From positions 1 through 64,000 of the forward strand of contig SSNU01000285.1 of the NCBI GenBank assembly GCA_012064415.1: a DNA stretch of 64,000 nucleotides. The letters run 5' to 3'. The notes under the pieces are model-generated. The model did not search any database. It was not told where the DNA came from and worked only from the letters and a program-made list of their open reading frames with translations. The position numbers and the translations under genes were made by a program. This document shows, piece by piece, positions 47,276-60,624 of the stretch (the stretch's first letter is position 1; every line of letters starts with the position of its first letter). The stretch is from Gyrodactylus bullatarudis. Taxonomy: Eukaryota > Platyhelminthes > Monogenea > Gyrodactylidea > Gyrodactylidae.

Positions 47276-48884
47276 TTTAACTTGCAACTAGCTCTGAAAA
47301 AGGTATAGTACTCAGAGGAATTTCAAAAATAACGATTGAAAACTTTGGTTCTAGTCTCAAACAGTATTTATCAATAGAGAAATAAAAGTTTCCTCTCAAT
47401 GTTCCTGTCATTATCCTCTTTATAAAGCTAAAACTATCTTTTCGACTTTCAAATTCCACATCTGCATAATACAAGTACTAACATAAAAAGAATTATTTCA
47501 CAGTACACTATAGATATTGAACTGTATCAAGCTGGCTTCTTTTGTCAATTATGATTTTATAACATACATTCTCTATGAGTCATTATTGTGTTAATTTAAC
47601 TTTTTTTTATTATCTGATGAAAAAAAGAGTTATTATATTATTATACAGATAAAAGAATAATCAAATTTGAAAGTGTAAATTTTTGCATAGAAGGATACCG
47701 GATCAGGATCCAATGAGCGATATCGATTCCTTTGATGAAAACTAACAAAACAAAAAAAACAAGCTCGTTAACAATACGATCGTGATAATTCCTTGCTCAA
47801 TTTTTTCCAATTCATTCGAAAATTACCCAGTTTACTATCCTCTTAACCAATCCTGATCAGTTTTTGTGATAAAACTCGAAAAAGTCAAATCCACAAGTAA
47901 TATTCAAATGCAATAGGAAACATTTAGACTTTCAATATCATCGTTTTAAATATGTTGTTTTTTGATCATTTTAGTCTAAAATCCAGTATTTTTGTTTTTT
48001 TGTAACGTCTGGTTCTAATGAACTTGTGTTTGAATACTACTTGTAAAAATATGTTGATTTCAGCAGTTTTCTGAAATTCTATTTTTCCTATTAAAATAAA
48101 GGTCTGATCAAGGAACGTCTTAGCATTTTAAAGAATAGATAAATCTCACTCTTGATCCCTTCCATTAAATGATGTTTTTTTGAAAGGATAGAAAGTAAAC
48201 TCATCAAATTTGCAAATACATAAGACATGAATGATAAATAACTTCTGCTTGAACGTTGATATTACACAATTTTTGTTTATTCTCCAAAGGAAATAACCAA
48301 AGGAAAAGAATCTTTGAATTATACATGACTAAGAATATATTATTCTCTCTCTCTACCTCTAATTTTATTCAGAAGAGGTCATCATCACCAGTTGGTGTTG
48401 CCTATTTTTTCGTACATTTTCTCCTCTCAAATCCTATCAATGCTTTGTATATGTTTCTAAAATTCATACATAACAATAAAAAGGATAGGATGAACAAAAC
48501 TCATGATATCTTCCTTATCAAGGGAAAGAAAGATAATCTTGTTAATTATGTGTGAACATTGTTTTTTTTCTCGAAAGGATAAAACGAAGAATGGAGCCAG
48601 ATATTTATAGAGTGAGAGATATGTTTGATTAGATGAATCATAACTCCCAAAACTATGTGAGAGTTTCATCTTTATTCTCAAATACGTATTTTAAATACTG
48701 TATTTTGTAATAAATTGGGTTTGAAATAATTTTGGCTTGAAAATTTTTAAACTCTGTTGAGTCGTTTCGAAAGCTAATAAAACAAGATACTAATCTAAGT
48801 TCTTTGTAATTAAGACTCCCTCTATATGAACATGAATAAGACAAGAAAGCCAAATATGGCCATTAAATTCCCGACATTATCGAA

Positions 48885-49040
48885 ATTTCATTGATTTTAA
48901 AGCAGTGAAGATGATCGAGAAATCTAAATTCAACTCGTAGACGATAATGATGTGAATCATTAGATCAGATTTAATTGATTTTCTTGTCTAATTCTGATCT
49001 TAAAAACTTTCAAATCAATAAAATATTTCAGTTTAATCGG
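48885..49040. repeat. Fold-back family centre fragment
   Basis: ATCGAAATTTCATTGATTTT, AAGATGATCGAGAAA, GACGATAATGATGTG and TGATTTTCTTGTCTAATTCT match the centre of the 24.4-kb element (24773-24895). No arms remain. Confidence 0.65.
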
Positions 49041-49734
49041 AATGTTTAAGCCCTCCAAAATTCAAGTCTGATTAGGTATCATTATCTTGAAAATATAAAC
49101 CGCTATTTGTGTCAGGATTTTATTTCGACTGATCTAGTCAGTTCAGAAACAGAATAATCAATAAATTAAATCTGTTAAATAACAACAAATAAAACTAATA
49201 TATGTGATCAGATGAGATCCTAAAAGAAAGAAAGGAATCCAAATCCCTTAACAGAATATTTACGCATGAGTGAAAATCATTAATCAATCTTTGAAAAGAA
49301 TGATTTGGTTAACTCTATCTGTTTGGTATGAAAAAAAATTTTAATTTCATCTTAAATTGTCATAGCAACACTTTTTGAAACATGAAAGGATTCCTTTACA
49401 ACTGTGATCAATTGTGAATAATCTGCTATTACAAACCTGATCAAATATTATTCATTATCAGAAAATAAATAGTAGAACTGTATTATTTATTGAAACTCAA
49501 ATTCAATGACCTATGTCAGAATTTCATTAGAATCAAGAATATGTTTTTTTTTCTATAACATGTATAAAAAGACAATTAGAGTATTTAATTGAAATCAACA
49601 AAATTCCTTAAAACAATTTTCAAGTTTTCAAATTCATAATATTTGACCCGGAAATTAATGTTTAATAAAAAGAGCTGGTAATTGACAAATTTTGATGCAA
49701 AGGGGTCTCAAGCCATTAAAATCTAGGTGTATTT

Positions 49735-49955
49735 GCAAAACTAGTATATCCAAGGGGTGTTTATTCAGAATAAGTATGTTTTTAAATCGAAAAATCAAAT
49801 CTAGTATGTCTTTTTACGTAAGTGCATATGTAAGTAATTTCAGATTTAGTATGTCCTTGAGTTTTTTAGTATTATTTTGCTCACAATAAGAATGGATTAC
49901 TATATTTAAATAATCTGTTTTGTTTTCATACTTAGTATGTTTTATTTTTTGAAAG
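49735..49955. repeat. Spaced TAGTATGT motif array
   Basis: Near copies of TAGTATGTC or AAGTATGTTT lie at about 49741, 49772, 49801, 49846, 49867 and 49933, mostly 20-65 bp apart. This is a degenerate short-period array resembling the internal subrepeats of the 6.2-kb palindrome arms. Confidence 0.4.
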
Positions 49956-49999
49956 AAATCGGGAATTTATTAAGTCATACTCATTCATAATTTCATAAT

Positions 50000-52900
50000 A
50001 TTCATTCAAATCTAACTACTTTTATGATTGAAATATTCACGAAAATTATTCCGAAAATAAAAGCAAAAGATATATTAACACCAAATGTACATTTTTAAAG
50101 CATCATCAGTTTCTATATTTTAATAATGACACGTAAGAATTCATTCAAAGATAATAAAGCTGTTCTGGAAATAGTCCTCGCATATGCCGAAACCAAAAAA
50201 CTATTCATTTTTCAACAGAATTGAAGGCAAAAACATAAAAATAAGGAATTAAATTAAAGACTAAGAAATTTTGAGATCTGAAGATTCATTATTAAAAATT
50301 TTGGAGACCTTCAAAATTGTGAGAAATTTTGATCTGGGGACAAGGACAATAACAAAAAGATTTTTTTAAAGAAATCAAAAGACCATCAGAAGTTGTGTAA
50401 ATCAATGAAAAAATTCTTCAATAAAATTTTTAGAATCACCAATATTATTCAAGTTCATAAAAATAAAACATATTCTTTTTAAACAAAAGTTGTTTTTCAA
50501 TTACTTTTTGTTTAAATTTCAATTTTCAACACTTGTAAAATATAACTGGATTAACGTTTGTAATCAGCATTTGTTGATTAATTTTAACACGGCTTGAAAA
50601 TATTATCAAAGAAATAGTAAAAGTTAAACAAAATCAGAATAAAATACCAAAACTCTTCGATAAATAGCAACAGTTGAGATAACACTGATATAATTCTCTC
50701 TCACATAGGCCAAGGTAGTTGAAGATTATAAGAATAGATTTTCTGAGCACATAAGTTGGGTTTATATTTTGATGACATGAGCTTACTCTAAATTTTCAAA
50801 AGAATACGAAATAATTCTAAGAAATGTTTAGAGGGTTTTTGAATTTCAAGTTTGTGTGGCACTTTAAAACTTTGAATTGAAATTTATTTCTAAAACTATG
50901 ATTAAAAGCTTAGAATCAGTTCATTAAAGAAGATTGGATATGATCAATGAAATCTTGTAAATCACCCTATAATCGCATGAAAATTGAATTTCTAACGATA
51001 TTATTAATTAATAATTTTTACTGCGGGATAAAATAGAATAGGCTAGGTATTCGTCATTTTAAAAGTTTCAACTTTTCTTGAATATGGTAGGTTTTTCTAA
51101 GATTCTTAGGCTTAATTCGAATTTTTCGACTAATTTTGATTCGAAATATCAAAGTACTTGAATTTTCTAAAGTGTTATGAGCATCTGGATAAAAAATTTA
51201 GTGTTTTGTGAAAAATGTAAATTCTCATCTTTATGTCAACTAGCTTTGGAATTAGTTCAGATAGTATTTATTTTTATTCCGCTTCTAGTGAATGATTTTG
51301 AGAAAATCAATCTACGCATGAACTCCTTTCCCCCAAATGGGAAAAAGGCGGTTAAGCCTCTTCTCTTCCTCAAGATGTTTATACGAGACATTTTTGTTTT
51401 AAAAAGAAAATTTAATTTCCTGCCTTTTACAAAAGTATCTCAATCCTGAGGATTATTAGGAAATATTCGAGTATGATGATAACAATCTTTTCCTTAGGAT
51501 AATTCCCTTGTATTATTCGTATTTCATTAGTTTTGTCAATTTTTCTGTGTAGTTTTGAAACTATATTTAATTCTACTGAATTCTCATTAGGTTTTCATCA
51601 ATTGAAATAATCCATATAACTAATATAATGGATAGGTTTTTTGGAATATATTTAGATTAGAGACAAATTATCACATTTTGAACCAAAAATTCTCTGACAT
51701 CATACCCTTTCTCATGTTCAGAGTTGGAATCTTTTGCGCCGTAGATTTTCAAAATTATATTGAAAAACGTTTATACGAGAACCTTTAGCGTTATTGAACT
51801 TTTTAGTGTCTGTTTTTATTACCAATGAACGTGAATCATTAAATTTTGCAAATTCAGAGCAGTAACCTCAAATTCATACTCCAATTGAAGGAAAAAAATT
51901 TGAGGCTAATTTAATTTATATAACTTTCCAAAATTCAAGTTTTCGTATTTGAGTTGAAATCCTTAAAATCGAATGGATAACTGCATAGCTGACAGTGGAA
52001 AAAAGAGAAAAATTAAAATTAGAAAAATTGATTTTACCTCGTTGTCATTGAATGTCTGAACAATTCAATTTATTCTGTCGAATTCGATTCCATTCAACAG
52101 AATATTTCAGATGGAAAATGTATCAATATTTTGACATTAGCTACTTCCATATTTCTAATCATACATAAAGCAATGAAACGTTTTTTTTCTGAAAAGAGGG
52201 CATTCGAACGAATTAAATTTAGCACATTGAGTCTAGAATGAAATTCTTTTGTTTCAAAGATCTCTATGCACAGTATCCAGCACCACGAAATAAAAACAGT
52301 AGGAATTAAAAAATACAGAAAGGAAGCTTGTGATAATGAAAGTTAAAAATAGTGAAACTTTCTGTAAGGAAAAATGCACTCAGACTGTGTTGACTTTCAA
52401 ATTAAAAATAAATTTAGTATCATTTTTCTTCTTGTGTAACATCAAAGTTATCAATTTTAAGATGTTTTCCTTCAATTTCCTTAATAATAACTTTACGTAA
52501 GAGATATCACAAAAAGATAAAATTCATATTGATTTTAATTCCATTTATTAATTTATTTTAAATAAACTTTCTAGGGATCAGATGACAAGTCGGAGAGAAG
52601 AGGGAATATTCTCATTTTTCAGTACCATTAAGATTTATGAATCATTCTTGATTTTCTGTGATGATTAATGAAAGAAAGTTTTATAACGATGAAAAATTTC
52701 TCGAAATGCAATTCATGACTCATAACTTTCAAATATTAAAATGTGTAATACAGGCAAAATACTTTGGGGATCATTTTAGAATTTTAAAAACTTTTAAAAT
52801 ATGGTACAAATACAAGATTTTGGGACTTTCAAGAATAACATACTTTTATTAACATTTATCGTGTAAGATTTATTTCATTGAAAATCTGAAATATTCGCGC

Positions 52901-53690
52901 TTTGTGTGTGAAAAATAAATCTGAAAGTAATTTCAAGAAGTTTTGCATCCTATGTACTTATTTTTTTCAACGCCACCAAAATAATTAAGCTGATTTCGAT
53001 GTTGAATTTTTTTCTGAGAGCCCACTTATCATTATAAAAAAGAATAGAGGTTGAAATTGGCATTTTTTGGCTCTAAAGCCAGTTATCTTATAAAAACTAT
53101 CAGAGATATCGAGCCTCAGCAAACAGGTTTTCAAAAAAACAGCACCCTGCTTAAAGTAATTTTTGGTTAGCATAAGTGAAGAACTATTTTTATGAATTAT
53201 TATTTTTGTAGTTCAATAAATTTCCTTTCTGATGAGGGATGTAAAAAAGTATTTTAAGTATCTTTCAGTTCAAATTTGAGCTCAAGAAAGTGTTGTTCCC
53301 ACTGGTGAATGGTTTCTTTGCATCCTTTGAATGTTTTATGAATAGGTTTTTCAAAAGGCAAGTGACAAATTTAGAATTTCTAACAAAAATTCTATAAAAC
53401 AACTCAAAAAATCCAAAAGTTATTCGTAACGTAGCTAGTATGAGAGCGCTTACAAACATTTCAAGATTTTCATTCAATAATGATGATATTGATGATGTTT
53501 GAATGATAATCAAACTGATTCATTTTTTTCTACCGTGTGTACACAATCTTTGTTGTGTAGAGGAAGAATCTTATAATAAAAGCAAGAATAGAGGATAGTT
53601 CACGATTAAGAAAGGCAAATTTGTTTAATCGCAAGATAGAAAGACTTGGATAGATAGAAAAGTAGGACTAACTTGACAAATTCCATAGGA
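50000..53690. other. No gene recognised
   Basis: No supported exon. 51075-51245 resembles the old repeat also present at 13.5, 27.8 and 59.9 kb (AATTCGAATTTTTCGACTAA and TTCTCATCTTTATGTCAACT blocks). Confidence 0.4.
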
Positions 53691-53699
53691 TAAAGATGA

Positions 53700-53722
53700 C
53701 TAATAATAATAATAATAATGAC
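53700..53722. repeat. (TAA)n microsatellite
   Basis: A run of about seven TAA units precedes TGACTTCTTG. Short and simple. Confidence 0.8.
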
Positions 53723-54297
53723 TTCTTGTGAGGATAAAAACGTTTCTTGTCCTCTATTAATATTGAAATTCAGATTCTAAATATATTTGATTAAAATGAT
53801 CACAAATCAATGAATGATTTATTTTGAATAATGCAAAAGATTCAAAAGTAAATCTACTCCATAAACTCGTTTAACTGGGATGGCAAAGAAAAATTCTTAA
53901 TATTTGGACATTCATGAACAAACTGAAGGAAAGAAGCCGATTAAGAGGTCATTCATCAAATTTAGATAAACAAATTAATCTTATTTAAGTAACACAAAGT
54001 AATTCACCTCTGTAAAATATATTTTCAATGAATCTTTAACGGCCCACGAGTGAATGCAATCCGAACAACTTTTCAAGGGAATAATTATCAAAAAATGTCT
54101 TATTACTTCTGAAGAATTTGAAAAATAATGTTTCGTTCTTCAGTTATTATTTAAACAAAAAAAATCTGACATAAACTACTTACAAGTAAACCGAATAAAA
54201 ATATGAGAGATTAGTTAGTTTTGAAATTAATAATAATATAGTGGTAGAAAAAATAAAAGTATTCACTACAAATTGTCTCTAAATCACTTATTAAAAG

Positions 54298-56920
54298 TTA
54301 TTGAAAATGGAAAGATGACCCATTCGATAGAGAATATTCGTTTCTATCAGAAATTACTTTTACTCGTACAAAGAGTTCATTCATATTTTCATAAATANNN
54401 NNNNNNNNNNNNNNNNNNNNNNNNNNNNNNNNNNNNNNNNNNNNNNNNNNNNNNNNNNNNNNNNNNNNNNNNNNNNNNNNNNNNNNNNNNNNNNNNNNNN
54501 NNNNNNNNNNNNNNNNNNNNNNNNNNNNNNNNNNNNNNNNNNNNNNNNNNNNNNNNNNNNNNNNNNNNNNNNNNNNNNNNNNNNNNNNNNNNNNNNNNNN
54601 NNNNNNNNNNNNNNNNNNNNNNNNNNNNNNNNNNNNNNNNNNNNNNNNNNNNNNNNNNNNNNNNNNNNNNNNNNNNNNNNNNNNNNNNNNNNNNNNNNNN
54701 NNNNNNNNNNNNNNNNNNNNNNNNNNNNNNNNNNNNNNNNNNNNNNNNNNNNNNNNNNNNNNNNNNNNNNNNNNNNNNNNNNNNNNNNNNNNNNNNNNNN
54801 NNNNNNNNNNNNNNNNNNNNNNNNNNNNNNNNNNNNNNNNNNNNNNNNNNNNNNNNNNNNNNNNNNNNNNNNNNNNNNNNNNNNNNNNNNNNNNNNNNNN
54901 NNNNNNNNNNNNNNNNNNNNNNNNNNNNNNNNNNNNNNNNNNNNNNNNNNNNNNNNNNNNNNNNNNNNNNNNNNNNNNNNNNNNNNNNNNNNNNNNNNNN
55001 NNNNNNNNNNNNNNNNNNNNNNNNNNNNNNNNNNNNNNNNNNNNNNNNNNNNNNNNNNNNNNNNNNNNNNNNNNNNNNNNNNNNNNNNNNNNNNNNNNNN
55101 NNNNNNNNNNNNNNNNNNNNNNNNNNNNNNNNNNNNNNNNNNNNNNNNNNNNNNNNNNNNNNNNNNNNNNNNNNNNNNNNNNNNNNNNNNNNNNNNNNNN
55201 NNNNNNNNNNNNNNNNNNNNNNNNNNNNNNNNNNNNNNNNNNNNNNNNTAGACCATTTGTCACATTCAGGGTTCCAGATTGCAGAACAGTATTCAATTAC
55301 TGGTCTAGCATAAACTTTGAATAAAAGTAGTTTCATGCTGTCGATTTTGATGCATTTGTGGATGTGGATGAGTCGGCCAATGAATTTTTTAATAATTTCC
55401 TCATAGTGATCAACAAAATCAAGTTTCCATGAGTAACTAATCCCAAGGTCCTTGATTGTAGTTTTAGGGTGTATTTTATTTTGGTTGATGTAGATATTTG
55501 AATCAGTGATCCTTGATTTATTTGGAGTCGAGTAGAATGATTTTTCTATGTTAGGGGACAATCCAAAGCTCATTAATTTGTTGATGATAGTTGATATTTC
55601 TGAATTTATAATGTTTATGTTATAGGTACCATCAAAATCAAAGACTATTTTAAAGTCGTCAGCATATTTAAAAATTTTGAACGAGGAAGGTTGAATATCA
55701 GCAAATACAATATTGAAAAGTAGAGGTCCAACTCTAGATCCTTGAGGGACTCCTGATTTGATTATTTGACTATATGATCTTTGGCCATTGCATTCGACAA
55801 ATTGATTCCTGTTGATGAGATAGTTTTCGAGATAGTTTAAAAGTTTACAGCAGATACCTTTTTTATGACAGGCTTCAAGTATAGTTGGGAAGTAGACTTT
55901 ATCAAAGGCCTTACTAAGGTCAATGTATACAACAACTATTTTTTTCTTTTTGCTTTTTAAGTATGAGATGTAGCTTAGAAATTGATAAAGATTAGTTTCA
56001 CATGATTTACCCTTGCAGAAGCCATGTTGATTGGGGTCAGTTATGTTAATGTTTACAGTTTTCCTTATTTGAATAAACAGGAAGGAATCAATGATCCTCA
56101 TGGGTGTTGACTGTAGCGAGATAGGTCTGAATTCATTTGAGTCTTTTTTAGGAAGAGGAATAACTTTGTTGTAAGGAAATCTTTTGGGATAATATTTTCA
56201 TCAAAGGATTTTTTAAATAGATTATATATGTTATTTAGGAATGTGCAGTGACCATTGAGCAATATATTTATGCTAATATTGTAGATGTCTCGTCGATTCT
56301 TGAATTTAAGTTTTGAAAGCATATTGAAGAATTGAGTATATGACATAAAATTGTAATTAATCTCATCTCCGCAACTTGGTTTGTCTCTAAGATTGTTAGG
56401 GTTGAACTGGGGTGATGCATTGAAGACATTGATGAACTTTTCTTGGATGGTGTCAGGGTTTATTTGATACTATGGACGTTTTTATTGGAGAATTAAAAAT
56501 ATTTGTTCAATTGTTGGTAACCAATTTTGGGTCTTTGTTTAATTTCATTCTTTAGGCTCCTTTCAATACGAGCATAAGTCATTGATGTTAGAGATGATAT
56601 TTGATTTTGTGTATTGATTAGTAATCTTCTTCCATCAGTAACTGAACAGCAGTATTTGAGTTGTTTTCAAGACGATTATTTAGTTTTAATTCAAGATGGT
56701 CAATGTTTTTTCTACGCTTCTTAATAGTAGCAATATTATACATTCTATTATAGTAATCAATGATGTTGTTTGTTTTGATGTAATTCTCGGGCATAATTGT
56801 TATTGTTTTGAAGACGTTGTAGTCAGTAAAATCATAGAAAATTAAACTAAAACATCGAGATAATTTCAAAATTATTGTCTTCAGGGCTATTCCTGACCTT
56901 AGCAAATTGTTAAACAATAA
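54298..56920 (-). pseudogene. Jockey/CR1-like non-LTR retrotransposon, partly in an assembly gap
   Basis: Reading 5' to 3' on the minus strand there is a pre-RT linker (56917-56350, with two frame changes and a stop), then the reverse-transcriptase domain. ENIIPKDF lies just before a one-base frame change near 56180. After it come FRPISLQSTP, DPNQHGFCKGKSC, VVYIDLSKAFDKV, SGVPQGSRVGPLLFNIVF, KYADDFKIVF (catalytic YADD) and KVYARPVIEYCSAIWNP. The main open frame 56101-55249 is uninterrupted up to the gap. The 3' end (54397-54298) resumes after the gap and ends at a stop. No endonuclease domain is seen upstream, so the copy is 5'-truncated and inactive. Confidence 0.85.
54398..55248. other. Assembly gap (851 Ns)
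   Basis: Unknown bases. The gap falls inside the retrotransposon reverse-transcriptase region, the usual cause of a scaffold break. Long open frames running through it are artefacts. Confidence 1.
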
Positions 56921-56929
56921 AAATCATCT

Positions 56930-59900
56930 CTCTTCTTCCAAGAATGTAGATTGAGTTCATTACACCCTTCTATAATACCTTCATAATAGTACATTTAAAA
57001 ACCTTATAACCTTCGCAAGAAAATTTAGTGAAGGAAAGCTAGTTGGAAATTTACAATCGAAATTAGGCCATGAGTCTTTTATAAGAGTTAATAAATGTAA
57101 AATTAAGAAAAAACCTCATGATCGTTCAATCCTTTCAGAAAAAAACAGGAAATTCATAGTTTATTTATTTATCTGTTATCGCTATTTTTGCAAAAGTAAT
57201 AGCGATTTTGTCGAATTTATAATTAGATCTGTTTCTCTTCAGACTAATGAGATATCATAAAAAACAAACATTACACTGAACTTGATACACATTTATTTAT
57301 AATTATCAAGAAAAGAAAAGATAGATAACTCGTCGATTTAGATTTCCTTTGTTTCAAAAAGAAATCCAAAAATGGGATAAGCTAAGCCCTTTTGTGTAGA
57401 TTTACGAGGGGAAAGAAACAAAAGTGTGTACAAAATCCTGTTCTAGGTGAAAACAGGGTGAAAGAGATCCAATAAAGATAGGAATTTTTATGGACATAAT
57501 TTAGAATACTCTGTCTGATATATATGGAAGTAGAACATTTTCAAACCATTCACTGTTGGAAAAATCTTTGATCCATAACTAATTTCATAAAGAATTTATT
57601 TTTTACAATAATGTATTTGGGAACTTTTATGTATTAATAAGTCTGAATGATAAGAGTTTCAAATTTGGGTTAAGAATGTTTTCCGAAAAATTTAACAATT
57701 GATCAGATTTAAAACTGTCTACTAATTTTCTTATTTAAAATCAGCCCTTGTCCTATTACTCCTACTTTTATACTAGATTACATGCTTCATAGTCTGAACA
57801 ACTCAATTCTCGAATAACCCAGTACTGAGGATGACTACAATTCTCATCAAGCTAAGTTATTAAAAACTTAAGATCTTTTTTTGCAATAGGAACTTGGAAG
57901 ATTGAAAATGTCAAAAGTATTTTAAGAACAAATTTTTAATTAAGAATACATTCAATGTTGGTACTTTTTAAAAAGTTTACCAATTAAAAAATACAAAGCA
58001 CTCTTGAATACATGAGATGATGGTAAGGAACTGTCTAACCGTATTTCTTTACTGTCTGAAAGTTTCACTTTTCTCTCAGCAAACCATGTATAGGGAACAA
58101 GCACTTTACATTTTAACCTCTTAGTTTTTTAAAACTTTAGTTAAATTTAGTTAATTTAATTTTCTTCGAATCTTATATTTAAAGAAATTTATTTATTTGT
58201 ACAACCTAAGCTACTATGGCAACGTGGACCTCTATCAAGAAAAATATCCAAAACGACATCAAAAACTTCATTAGCTGTTTTTGTTTTGAGAGGTTGCAAC
58301 TGAATGAACTGGAAGACACAGTTACACTATCCACTACGCCATACTTACAAATTTAATTTGATTATATGCAAATACCCTAACTTCTTTTCCATAAATGTTG
58401 GAGTATTTTCATATACATTTTCCAACTTAGTTGTTAATGCTTAAAATGATTTAATATCCCGTTAAATACATTAAGGAGTTGAGCAGTTCTCTAATTTTGG
58501 GGCTTTCATTTCCTACAATTTTTATATCCGATTTTTGACTGATAAAACTCGGTTTTATGATTTAAAAAATTAGTTTCTTAAGGATTGTTTTTCTATTAAA
58601 ATGAATACTTCTTACAGGGCCGACTGATTAATAAATTTCTTATGATTCACTAAAATGACGAGTCTAATAGAAATTCAATGCTTACAATCGATTTAATTAG
58701 GTTTTTTTATCAGAATTCCTATATTTGTCTTTAGATTCTTCTCATGGTCTAAATGTTAAAGAATATAAAAATCTAAGATATTCATAAATTCTCTTTATCA
58801 CCTTAGATTCTTGGTTTTTGGCAGAACTTTTGAAGATTTTAGGCGCTACATCCCTAACTAACTTTGGTTTTTTGCACTTAATTTCAAATGTAAAAATGAT
58901 TTTCTTTACCTCAATTTAAGCTTTTGCTTGACTATAACGTAGAGAAAAGTGTAACTAATTAAAGGTCATCTCTTGTAAAATTGTAGATCCTATTTTCTCT
59001 CTTACTTTTCTTAGAAGGAAACAAACACGGGTCAGAAGGGATCACTTAGTAGAAGAAAACGACAAGCATATTTTTCTTTTCTTTTCAAGCTAATTTTTCC
59101 ATGTATTCATTTTCTGATTCATGCTTCAGTGTTAAAACCACGTTACATTTAAAGTACAAATAAGAAGAAATATACATTTTTATTCATGTATATTTATACA
59201 TATAATTTTAGCATAAAAACAATATATGCACGGCATTGCATACAGTGAGACTTTAGCTGGGATAGAAGTAAATCCATTATTCTCTTTTGTTTTTAGCATT
59301 TTACATAAAGCCAAGGCTAAAATAGGATCTATTTTTCCTACTTTTCCAAGAATTTATTGTCTCAATAAAAATGTGTACCCATACTCTCAATTTTACCATG
59401 TCAGCATTAGTTAGCAGAACGAAATGTACATCTATAATAAATTTGAACAAGAAGGATAGAATTTGGGAGACATAGAGAGAGGGGTTTTCAAGGAAGAATT
59501 TGTCCTTTACCCCAATTCATAATCGAAATCGTATGCATATCTGTGGTGAAGGAAAAATTTGCTTGTGTGTTAAAAACATAAATCGTATAGAGACTCTTCT
59601 TTGTGAGATGGGAACTAGAAATAAATCTTTGATAACATAATTTTGAACCAAGTAGTTCTTCAGGGAGCTGTTTGATAACATGTTACAAGATTTATACGTT
59701 AGGTATGTATAAAATTTGAAGAAAAATAAGTTAGAGCTCACATTCACTTGAGTTTAATGTTGGAAAAATTTTATGAATTAACAAATCTAATAATTTATAT
59801 GTTCTCCAAACCTCCCAGATGAGTTTAGGATCTAACTCAAATATTTTTTGATGAGAATCGAATATCATCGTTTAAATCTTAAAATGAAGATGAAAATTAA

Positions 59901-60277
59901 CTATTTTTACAAAAATCTTTTCTCCGGATAGGTCGTATTATGAAAAAAAATTTACAAGTTTGACTTTTTCTTGGGGTTAATTTCTCTTAGCCTATGGCCA
60001 AATTCAAATTCTATGTCTAATGATGAGCCGTTAGGTAGACATCGAATTGTGAAAAAAATTTCAAAGTCGCTAAAAATATTGAAAAAGTAGAGATGCAACA
60101 TATTTTCCAAATTCAATAAATAGAAAGATTTTTTCAGAAATTTTTTTTTCAACAAACCCTGAGCCCATTTCATAATGAGATTCACAAAGTAAATTTTTCC
60201 TGACTTTCGGGAGAAAAATATTAGGTTTTTAGTAAAGATAGAATACATAGCACTTAAAGTTTTTGTTTTTTTCTGAT
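56930..60277. other. No gene recognised
   Basis: No supported exon chain. 59880-60240 carries an old dispersed repeat (AAATTCAAATTCTATGTCTA, GAGCCCATTTCATAATGAGA) related to 13.6-14.0 and 27.7-28.06 kb. Confidence 0.4.
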
Positions 60278-60624
60278 TACAGTAAAAATATTTCTTTTGA
60301 AACACGAATATTTACCCCCTAATTATGTATTATTTTTATAATTGACATAATTTTACCAAATACATTTTCTCATATATACTCACCAACTCGCTGTCTTTTC
60401 CTCTCTTATGATAATCAAGGGTTTTAAAATGTGGTGAAGATGGATATGACCCCTGAAAACAGTGAATTTTCACATTTTCACAAAAACTCACTTTTTTTCC
60501 TATCTAAATGTATGGAAATCACTTGCTGCATTCTGATTGGTCGATATAAATAATACTTAATTAAGGGGTAAATATTCGTGTTTCAATAAAAACAAGATAT
60601 TTCACAAGAAATATTTTTACTGTA
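60278..60624. mobile_element. 347-bp terminal-inverted-repeat element
   Basis: 60278-60324 (TACAGTAAAAATATTTCTTT, then GAAACACGAATATTTACCCC) is inverted at 60558-60624, where the right copy carries an extra 20 bp or so between the two blocks. The interior of about 230 bp has no ORF. A MITE-like insertion. Confidence 0.65.

Noticed and set aside
54273..56101. Very long open frames through the N block
   Set aside because: They are created by undefined bases. Only 56101-55249 and 54397-54298 carry real reverse-transcriptase sequence, and the plus-strand and other minus-strand frames are artefacts.
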